From Bacteroides sp. (GTDB taxonomy: Bacteria > Bacteroidota > Bacteroidia > Bacteroidales > Bacteroidaceae), in the NCBI RefSeq assembly GCF_030151085.1, contig NZ_JASLER010000034.1, forward strand, positions 54,235 to 118,234: a stretch of DNA of 64,000 bases, given 5' to 3'. Shown here piece after piece: positions 53,892 to 60,879 of the stretch. Position 1 is the stretch's first letter, and each line of letters opens with the position of its first letter. The translations under genes and the position numbers were made by a program. The notes below the pieces were generated by a model. The model had not been told where the DNA came from. It was given only the letters and a program-made list of their open reading frames with translations, and ran no database searches.

Positions 53892-54012
53892 GGAATAGCT
53901 CTATTCCAACTATCGGAACAGCTCTATTCCGACCGATGGAATAGCCCTATTCCGACAAGTGGAATAGCTCTATTCCGATAGACGGAACAGTCCTATTCCG
54001 GCAGGTGGAATA
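53892..54012. repeat. Five tandem 23-bp dyad units (GGAAYAG-NN-CTATTCC) plus a partial sixth
   Basis: Units start at 53892, 53915, 53938, 53961 and 53984, and a partial sixth starts at 54007. Each is a 16-bp core GGAATAG (or GGAACAG), two bases, CTATTCC, followed by a variable 7-base spacer. The first and fourth cores are perfect 7+7 inverted repeats. The core is well conserved while the spacers differ, which points to selection on the dyad. The array fills the gap between the DUF4469-type gene and the 75-residue peptide gene. Confidence 0.92.
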
Positions 54013-54073
54013 ACCTCCCCCTGCATGTACAAGACAACAAATAGACAATATAATATCTAAAAAACAAAAACGT

Positions 54074-54301
54074 ATGAATACTGAATTGAAAAAACAAGCC
54101 TACACGGCACCAAGTATAGAAGTGATTGAGATGGAAAACGAAGGCGCCGTAATGACCGCCAGCGCAACCGGCAGCCTCGGCGGCTTCGGCAAGGGCGAAA
54201 CAATAGGCGGCACAAGCGGCACAAAAGCAAGAAGCTACAACAGCGCCGGCAGCAGTGACCTGGAGGACATGATTAACGATATCCTCACCGTAGAGAACTA
54301 A
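54074..54301 (+). CDS. 75-residue unknown peptide in the surface-protein cassette
   Basis: A short protein with K-Q-A-Y-T-A-P-S-I-E-V-I-E-M near the start, then a Gly/Ser/Thr-rich middle (G-S-L-G-G-F-G-K-G) and an acidic end (D-L-E-D-M-I-N-D-I-L). There is no signal peptide. Small Bacteroidales proteins with a Y-x-x-P-x-I-E-V-I-E motif occur near secreted or lipoprotein genes, but I know no function. The ATG follows an A-rich leader 60 bases after the dyad array, and the next lipoprotein gene starts 40 bases downstream. Confidence 0.75.
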   Translation: MNTELKKQAYTAPSIEVIEMENEGAVMTASATGSLGGFGKGETIGGTSGTKARSYNSAGSSDLEDMINDILTVEN

Positions 54302-54341
54302 TCAACCCATTGAGTAACAAACAAGCTAACAAGCAAATAGT

Positions 54342-56066
54342 ATGAAAACTAGAAATATCTACAAGAGCATAGCCCTCATGGCCTTGGCACTGACAACAGC
54401 CGCCTGCCAAAACGAACTCAAAGAAGAGACCAACGAACCCCAACCGGGCGAGAAGATAACCATGACCATACGTGCCACGCAAGGCACAGCGCCACAGACA
54501 CGCACCATCTACGAGGACAAGCTGGAAACAACCGGCATCGAGAAAGTACTAGTGAAGTGGAACGGTACATCGAAGGAGAAGATTAAGGTGTTTGGCTTTG
54601 CTGCCGGTGCCGATGCCCTGGGTACTACTCCCAGCACGTTCACTAGCACACCAAGTACTATCAGCACCGACGGCAGCAGCATCGACTTCATAGGAGAAAT
54701 TGGGACTTATGGCGATTACCTGGCTATATATCCTACTGGTGGCACTGCACCTGATGGTGGCTTCCTCACCTCATTTAGGGGCCAATCACAGGACTGTGCT
54801 AATCCGATGGCACATCTCAAAGACTACGACCTCATGGTGGGAACTCCTGCAACAACGGGCAAGTACGATAATTTCACCTTCGAACATAAAGCCACGATGC
54901 TGCGTTTCGATCTCAAACTGCCTACTGAAGAGGTAATCACCATGGTGAGCCTCTCTTCCACTCAGCAGCTGTACTACACTATGTTCACAAGTATCGCCGG
55001 GGGCGCTCCGCAATGCCAGGCAGACGATAATGTAGGGTCGGAAACAGAAAGTATCGACCTTTTCATCAACCATCATTCCTCTTCCAAAGAGCTGAAAGCC
55101 TACATGATGATGCCTCCTCCCCTCGCTGATCAAACCGGTGCCGCCACCCTCACCGTCACCGTCAGCACCCAGAGCGGTGCTAGCTACAAAGGCAAGCTGA
55201 ATCTGGCAGACTACCAAATCCTGAAAGCCGGCTTCTGCCACACCCTGGTACCCACGCTGACGCTTAACCCCACCATCACAGTGCCCACCATAACGGCAGG
55301 CGGATTAGGGAATGCCTTAAATAGTATTATCCCCGCAGCCGGTCAAACTGAACTGGTACTGAAAAGCAACGGCGCAATAAACTCCAACGACCACAACAAC
55401 CTGAAAGTCTTCCTGCAATACAGTGGCACCAAAATCACCACCCTCGACCTCTCGGGCCTCAACTATCCCAACGAGACAGTAGTGAACCTCACTGGCTGCA
55501 CCAATCTAAAAGAAGTAATACTACCCGTAGAAGCAACCGCCATTGGCGACGACGCCTTCTCAGGCTGCACCTCACTAGCCAAAGTGAGCCAAGCCGAACC
55601 TGCCACACTCACCCGTGCCAGCATATCCAGCCGCATGAAAACCATAGGAGCCCGTGCCTTCAAAGGCACCGCCATCGACGTAATGTATCTGCATGCCAAC
55701 ATCACCACCATAGGCGATAATGCCTTCACGGATTGCACCGCACTGAAAGCCCTTGTCTTCGAAGGCACTAAAACAGTAGGCACCACCGCTGCCGCCGACA
55801 AAATAGTAATAGGTGCCGACATCATAAGCGGCACAACACCTGCCACCCTTCAAGTCTTCTTGCCCAACATTAAAGAAGCCAATGCCGCCGCCTCTTCCTA
55901 CCAAAAGAAACTGAGCAAGGACACCCACTACAACTACACAGGAACCGGTGATGCCGGTAAGCTGACAGTAGGCAACTACACAAAGCTACCCGACGACCCC
56001 GGCGCAACCGCTCCCGGTCTGCCCGGCGGCACCCAGCTAGGCGACACCCCGGCAAGCGGTGAGTAA
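54342..56066 (+). CDS. Fimbrillin-like lipoprotein with BspA-type LRR domain
   Basis: A 574-residue lipoprotein (signal ending T-T-A-A-C-Q). The N-terminal ~300 residues are fimbrillin-like (Y-G-D-Y-L-A-I-Y-P; H-K-A-T-M-L-R-F-D-L; A-Y-M-M-M-P-P-P). Residues ~350-500 are BspA-like leucine-rich repeats (A-I-G-D-D-A-F-S-G-C-T-S-L; I-G-A-R-A-F-K-G-T-A-I; I-G-D-N-A-F-T-D-C-T-A-L). The C-terminal tail is Gly/Pro-rich. The first residues and the A-rich leader nearly copy those of the 50734 gene. Probably surface displayed; the ligand is unknown. Confidence 0.84.
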   Translation: MKTRNIYKSIALMALALTTAACQNELKEETNEPQPGEKITMTIRATQGTAPQTRTIYEDKLETTGIEKVLVKWNGTSKEKIKVFGFAAGADALGTTPSTFTSTPSTISTDGSSIDFIGEIGTYGDYLAIYPTGGTAPDGGFLTSFRGQSQDCANPMAHLKDYDLMVGTPATTGKYDNFTFEHKATMLRFDLKLPTEEVITMVSLSSTQQLYYTMFTSIAGGAPQCQADDNVGSETESIDLFINHHSSSKELKAYMMMPPPLADQTGAATLTVTVSTQSGASYKGKLNLADYQILKAGFCHTLVPTLTLNPTITVPTITAGGLGNALNSIIPAAGQTELVLKSNGAINSNDHNNLKVFLQYSGTKITTLDLSGLNYPNETVVNLTGCTNLKEVILPVEATAIGDDAFSGCTSLAKVSQAEPATLTRASISSRMKTIGARAFKGTAIDVMYLHANITTIGDNAFTDCTALKALVFEGTKTVGTTAAADKIVIGADIISGTTPATLQVFLPNIKEANAAASSYQKKLSKDTHYNYTGTGDAGKLTVGNYTKLPDDPGATAPGLPGGTQLGDTPASGE

Positions 56067-56097
56067 GCATACCTCATTCACCCTTTAAACAGGAATA

Positions 56098-56174
56098 TTT
56101 TGTGCATCACAGCAATGGTAAAGCGGAGTAACACCATAAATAACCAGCACATAGCTATGTTGTGATGCACAAAA
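56098..56174. repeat. 14-bp perfect inverted repeat in the 56067-56231 gap
   Basis: TTTTGTGCATCACA (56098-56111) and TGTGATGCACAAAA (56161-56174) are exact inverted copies separated by 49 bases that can form a smaller inner hairpin (ATGGT/ACCAT). No T tract follows. It may be a structured leader or regulatory RNA element before the third lipoprotein gene. Confidence 0.6.
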
Positions 56175-56231
56175 ACTCCCCGTGAGAAGTACAACAACTT
56201 CAAACATGAATGTATTATAAGCAATAGAACA

Positions 56232-58286
56232 ATGAAAAAGAACCCAATCATTCTTATCATACTAGCCACCACCCTCGGCCTGGTCACCTCGTGTGCCACC
56301 GACGAACTGGTAAACCCCAATCCCGAAGGAACCACCCCCGGTGGCAGCGGGCAGCAAATAACCATCACCGCCAAGCTGGGCGACGCCAACAGCGCCAACA
56401 CCCCCGGCACCCGCATGGGCTACGAACCCGACGACGCAGGCACAGGGCTGAAAACCAAGTGGGAAGCGGGCGACGCATTCAACATTGTGCCGTATAAATT
56501 CCAGGAGCTCCTCCACCAGACCTTCACCCTTCCTGAAGGTACCGACAACGGTGTTAGTGCCGGTGCCGGCACAGCCTCGGGCACCTTCACCGGCACGGCA
56601 CCCGAAGTAGGCGCTACTTACAATGTATATCACCCCACCAGCATCACCAATAAAGATAAATTCGATGCCTTCTCCTACACCGGGCAGGTGCAAATGCTCA
56701 ACGACAACCGGGATCACCTCACTGCCAAGCACTCCATACGCCTAACAGGGCTTACGGACTACAAGACGATTGACTTCAGCAGCCCAACGGCTCAGTCCTC
56801 CTGCATGAAGTTCGTCCTCACCCTGCCCACCCCCACCGGCATCACCCCCACGAAGATCACCCTTGCCTCGGCCGATGGTAGCACGTGCTTCTACAGCAAC
56901 AACAGCAGCAGCTCTGCCACCGCCAGGCTGGAGCTGGGGCTAGGCGGCTTCGACCCCACCACAAGTGATGCAAACACTATCACCGCCTACATGATGATGA
57001 GCTGCAAGGATGTGACCCTGCCCGCAGCCGGCATCACCGTAACCGTAACTACCGCAGACGGCAGCAATTACGCCCGTACCATTGATGCACCGTCGGTAGC
57101 CGGCAACGCCGTAGTCCTCGCCGGCGGCAAGACGCACACCATCACCGTGGGCGACATCACCTCTTGGACATACCCGTCCATCACCACCACCTACACCGAC
57201 GCCACAGTAGCCAGCACCTTCCTGTACACCGCCGACGGCACCGCTACCAAGGCCGGTACCGCCACCAACCCCTACCTCATCCAAAGTGCCGCGGACTTGA
57301 AGATGGTGCAGGACATTACAAATGGTGTTATCACTAATGATACCTACAAAAACAAATGCTACAAGCTGACGACTGACATCACCATCGCCCTCTCCACCGG
57401 CACAAGCTGGACGCCGATAGGAAAAGACTATGACGATAAAAACAATTTCCAAGGCACCTTCGATGGCGACGGACATAGCGTGACGGGAGTATATATTAAT
57501 ACCAACCAGCAATATGTAGGCTTCTTCGGCTATGTAGAGAAAGGTACAGTAAAGAACCTGAACGTAACGGGCGATATAACATCTACATACAGTGATGAGG
57601 GATCTGTTGGTGGCATCGTCGGAAAACTCTACGGGAACTCCTATGTGATTGGATGCAGTTATAGCGGTAGCATAACAGGCACCAAGTATAACATAAAGAT
57701 AGGCGGTATCTGCGGAAATGCATATGACAGCTACGTCATCGGGTGCTACAACACAAGTACTGTGAAGAGCATTCAGCAGCAGAATAGCTCACACTGCGGA
57801 GGCATTGCAGGAATCACCGGTAGTGGTAATGACCGCATCATCGGGTGCTACAACACAGGTGCTGTAACCGGCACTAACAATACAAAAGTCGGAGGCATCG
57901 TAGCAGCCAATCAAGGCAAAGTAATGGGATGCTACAACACTGGCAGCGTAACCGGTACTAATGCAAGCAGCGCATCTTGCGGTGGCATACTTGGAAATAA
58001 TAGCACCATCACCACTAGCACCACCGGCTGTCTATGGGTGAAGAGCACCGCTACCGGCACCGCCACAACCGGCATTGGCAAAGAGACCGACGCCGGCACT
58101 ATCACTCCTTTCGATGACATCGCCACCCTGAACAGCGACACCAACATCGGCACCCTGAACGCCGCCATCGATACTTGGAACAGTGACACCAGCGACACCA
58201 CCAGCCCCAAGTATTGCCACTACAAGTTTAAGGCAGGCACAGACACCGCCACCACCCCGCCCACCTTGACGGCGGAAACACCCTAA
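56232..58286 (+). CDS. Fimbrillin-like lipoprotein with C-terminal GLUG repeats
   Basis: A 684-residue lipoprotein (lipobox L-V-T-S-C-A). The first ~310 residues are homologous to the 50734 protein (P-G-T-R-M-G-Y; Y-H-P-T-S-I-T; Q-S-S-C-M-K-F-V-L-T; A-Y-M-M-M-S-C). After a linker (about 315-410), residues ~415-610 carry GLUG-type repeats (Y-V-G-F-F-G-Y; V-G-G-I-V-G; I-G-G-I-C-G; C-G-G-I-A-G; V-G-G-I-V-A) with C-Y-N-T-G-[AS]-V-T-G-T units. These usually form a beta-helical surface adhesin stalk. Only the head differs from its paralogue, so the three lipoproteins look modular. Confidence 0.84.
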   Translation: MKKNPIILIILATTLGLVTSCATDELVNPNPEGTTPGGSGQQITITAKLGDANSANTPGTRMGYEPDDAGTGLKTKWEAGDAFNIVPYKFQELLHQTFTLPEGTDNGVSAGAGTASGTFTGTAPEVGATYNVYHPTSITNKDKFDAFSYTGQVQMLNDNRDHLTAKHSIRLTGLTDYKTIDFSSPTAQSSCMKFVLTLPTPTGITPTKITLASADGSTCFYSNNSSSSATARLELGLGGFDPTTSDANTITAYMMMSCKDVTLPAAGITVTVTTADGSNYARTIDAPSVAGNAVVLAGGKTHTITVGDITSWTYPSITTTYTDATVASTFLYTADGTATKAGTATNPYLIQSAADLKMVQDITNGVITNDTYKNKCYKLTTDITIALSTGTSWTPIGKDYDDKNNFQGTFDGDGHSVTGVYINTNQQYVGFFGYVEKGTVKNLNVTGDITSTYSDEGSVGGIVGKLYGNSYVIGCSYSGSITGTKYNIKIGGICGNAYDSYVIGCYNTSTVKSIQQQNSSHCGGIAGITGSGNDRIIGCYNTGAVTGTNNTKVGGIVAANQGKVMGCYNTGSVTGTNASSASCGGILGNNSTITTSTTGCLWVKSTATGTATTGIGKETDAGTITPFDDIATLNSDTNIGTLNAAIDTWNSDTSDTTSPKYCHYKFKAGTDTATTPPTLTAETP

Positions 58287-58296
58287 AGAGAACCTA

Positions 58297-58316
58297 TTAG
58301 GATAAGTCTATCCTAA
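58297..58316. repeat. 8-bp perfect hairpin after the GLUG lipoprotein gene
   Basis: TTAGGATA (58297-58304) and TATCCTAA (58309-58316) with a 4-base loop. No T run follows. It is a single dyad of similar size to the array cores, but its sequence differs. Confidence 0.5.
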
Positions 58317-58441
58317 CGGCTGATTTGGTATTGTTTAGCCAAATTTACTAAGAGAGAGGGCAGGCAGCAGGTCGCTTCAGGTTAGGGGAAGCGGACGAGC
58401 TGCCTGCCTAATTCGAAAAAAAATTGGTGGCTTAATGACTT

Positions 58442-58469
58442 CCCCCGGTTCACCCCGGGGGATTTTTTG
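58442..58469 (+). terminator. Terminator of the surface-protein cassette
   Basis: CCCCCGG (58442-58448) pairs with CCGGGGG (58455-58461), followed by ATTTTTT. Located 155 bases after the last lipoprotein gene. Confidence 0.85.
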
Positions 58470-58502
58470 TAGGCACATGCAACATCCTACAGAGAAAAGC
58501 GT

Positions 58503-58510
58503 TACCTTTG
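58503..58510 (+). promoter_or_regulatory. -7 box of the TPR-HTH regulator gene (and probably pbpC)
   Basis: TACCTTTG, 32 bases upstream of the regulator ATG. A clear -33 element is not seen. Because pbpC begins 52 bases after the regulator stop with no terminator between, this promoter probably serves both genes. Confidence 0.55.
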
Positions 58511-58541
58511 CACGTGTACCAACTACAAAAATAGGATCGTC

Positions 58542-60827
58542 ATGGAAACAAAAGGCATACCCTACGGACTGAGCGACTACACAACGCCGGCTATCGATAA
58601 TTGTTACTACGTGGGCAAAACCCACTTCATCTTCATCCTCCTCTTACCCCTCGTCTTCCTACTCATAAGCTGCACTTCTCGGTCGACAGAGACATTGGAC
58701 ACCTCTGCCCCAAAGCACCTCATCGACTCGCTGGAAACCCGCTGCAACGACAGAATCATGCAAACCGACTCCCTGCGCCTTGAAGCCGAAAACTTCATGC
58801 AACACACCCGGCCCGGAACATCAGAATACTTCCATGCCCGCCAGTTCTACATCAACTCCTACTTCAACGAAAAGGACTACGACCGCGTGCTGCAGCTGCT
58901 GGCCGAGACTGAACAGATGACCGGCTACAAAGACCTGCCCGGCACGCAGGCCGACTACCTTTACACCCGCTCGCGCTGCTACCAGTTCACCGGACGCTAT
59001 GACGAAGCCATCACCATATCCCGCCAAATCATGGATTTAGTGCCCGCCCCGGGCGACACGCTGGCTCACGAAAACATCCGTAGCCGTGCCGTAGGAGCCA
59101 TGAACAACGTGAACAACATCTTCTACTTCACCGACCGCACTGCCGCAGGTGCCGACTGGTTCTTCCGCCTGCGCCGCAATCCACCCGCCCTGCTCAAGGA
59201 GTGTTGCCTGCGCGACATGATGATATTCGAAGGCTACCTCAGAGGCCTTGCCAAGCAACCCGAACGCGCCGAAGCCGTCATGGATAGTGCCCGTGCCCTG
59301 CCGGTTTATAGGAAGACAGCCGAAAATACCTTCCGCGACTGTTCTTTCGCCGCCAGCGTATATTACTCCCTTCCTCACAGGCAAGAGGAAATGGAGCGTC
59401 TGCTGAAATATGCCATCTCCGAAGGACGCAAAGACGGCTACATACCCGGTGTGCAGTGGGCTATGAATCTCCTGGGAATGAGATATGACGACCTAAACCG
59501 GTTTCAGGATGCCATACAATTGCAATACCAAGGATTGGAGATAGGAGCACAACTAAAGGATACTGCATTGTACGCACGTTGCTATTACGGCCTAAGTAAG
59601 CTGTATTACAAATGGACGCTATATCCTCAAGCAAAGTACTACATCGACAAATGCCTACAATGGAAAGAAAGCAACCTGATAACCACCACCGACCTTGGAG
59701 GATATTATCTGATGCAATCCATTATTCGCCAGAAAATTCCCGGATATAAGCGGGAAAAGCTACTGCAAACACTGGCATTGGCAGACTCTTGCTCCAATTT
59801 CACACCTGCCGGTAAGAGCAGAAAGTCACTCATCGCTCTGAATAAAGCCTACGAATGGATAATGGACCGGCCTTATGAACCCCAAAAGGGATTGGAGCAA
59901 ATAGATAAGTACTACGAACAGGAAAACCAAGTAAGAAGAGGTAGTGCCAATGCCCTGCGTACAATTGCCCTTATCCGCCTGGGACGCAAAGCCGAAGCTC
60001 GCAACGCATTGCTTTCCATCGAAGAATATAGTAATTTGGAATACTTCGAATGTTTGGATACGCTGATGAATCACTACCTGGGGCAAAACGACGAGCAAGC
60101 CATCCTTCACCTTACCCGCTTGCGAGAACCCCTTCTAAAAGGCTACATGGAACAGAAAGCACGCGAAACCATGATTGGTGCCGATGTCCGCTATAAGACT
60201 GTGCAGAAGGAACAACAGAACCAGCTGCTCACTGCCGAAGTAGCCTTGAAGAGTAGCCGCATGCAAACGATCGTCATCTTGGGATGCGCACTGTTGCTGC
60301 TCCTCTCCGCCGGATTCCTGATACGCCAGCGCACCTTGAAGCTGCGTCTCCGCCTCCGTGCACAAGAGCAAGAGTTCTCCGAGAAACAATTGCAAGAGCA
60401 AGCCGAACGCCTACGCCAACTCATTGCCTCCCGACAAGAATTGAATACCCACAACGAAGACCTGCTACGCCAGCTTGCCGAGGTGCAATCCACCCGCGAC
60501 AAGAGTTGCGACCTGGACAGTGTTCTTGAGAAGCTACAGCCCCGTCTTTTTACCCGCGAAGAAGAAGAGTCGTTCCGCCGGGCATTTGCTTCATTATATC
60601 CTTCAGTGTTGCACAAGTTGCGCTCCATTTGCGCCAACGTCACCCGTTCCGAAGAGTTGCTGTGCATGCTCATTGTGTTGAAGCAGACCAACGAAGAAAT
60701 CTCCCGCACGCTGGGCATCAGCCGCAGCACGGTTCTTCAAAATCGCTACCGACTGCGCGTTAAACTCGGTCTTCCCGAAGGGGTGGATATTGACGCCGAA
60801 GTGCAGGCAATGCTGCTCACCTCCTAA
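58542..60827 (+). CDS. Membrane-spanning TPR-sensor HTH regulator
   Basis: A 761-residue one-component regulator. A hydrophobic N-terminal segment ends L-L-I-S-C (possible lipobox). A ~500-residue periplasmic TPR-like helical region follows, then a transmembrane helix at about 574-592, a coiled coil, and a C-terminal HTH domain (F-R-R-A-F-A-S-L-Y-P; N-E-E-I-S-R-T-L-G-I-S-R-S-T-V-L at about 717-732). The DNA-binding end is paralogous to the 50117 gene product. It appears able to sense the periplasm and bind DNA directly. The start codon is uncertain by a few residues because no ribosome-binding site decides it. Confidence 0.83.
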   Translation: METKGIPYGLSDYTTPAIDNCYYVGKTHFIFILLLPLVFLLISCTSRSTETLDTSAPKHLIDSLETRCNDRIMQTDSLRLEAENFMQHTRPGTSEYFHARQFYINSYFNEKDYDRVLQLLAETEQMTGYKDLPGTQADYLYTRSRCYQFTGRYDEAITISRQIMDLVPAPGDTLAHENIRSRAVGAMNNVNNIFYFTDRTAAGADWFFRLRRNPPALLKECCLRDMMIFEGYLRGLAKQPERAEAVMDSARALPVYRKTAENTFRDCSFAASVYYSLPHRQEEMERLLKYAISEGRKDGYIPGVQWAMNLLGMRYDDLNRFQDAIQLQYQGLEIGAQLKDTALYARCYYGLSKLYYKWTLYPQAKYYIDKCLQWKESNLITTTDLGGYYLMQSIIRQKIPGYKREKLLQTLALADSCSNFTPAGKSRKSLIALNKAYEWIMDRPYEPQKGLEQIDKYYEQENQVRRGSANALRTIALIRLGRKAEARNALLSIEEYSNLEYFECLDTLMNHYLGQNDEQAILHLTRLREPLLKGYMEQKARETMIGADVRYKTVQKEQQNQLLTAEVALKSSRMQTIVILGCALLLLLSAGFLIRQRTLKLRLRLRAQEQEFSEKQLQEQAERLRQLIASRQELNTHNEDLLRQLAEVQSTRDKSCDLDSVLEKLQPRLFTREEEESFRRAFASLYPSVLHKLRSICANVTRSEELLCMLIVLKQTNEEISRTLGISRSTVLQNRYRLRVKLGLPEGVDIDAEVQAMLLTS

Positions 60828-60879
60828 ATAGACTGAATAGACTTTGTACAAGAAGATTTGGTGCTCTTCAAAGAAAGAA

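Noticed and set aside
53892..54012. Possible CRISPR array
   Set aside because: Units are 23 bp with a 16-bp palindromic core and only 7-base spacers, far too short for CRISPR spacers, and no cas genes are present.
58441..58470. GGTTCA next to a G/C stem, as in a tRNA T-arm
   Set aside because: No acceptor, D or anticodon arms surround it. The G/C stem followed by six T residues is a terminator.
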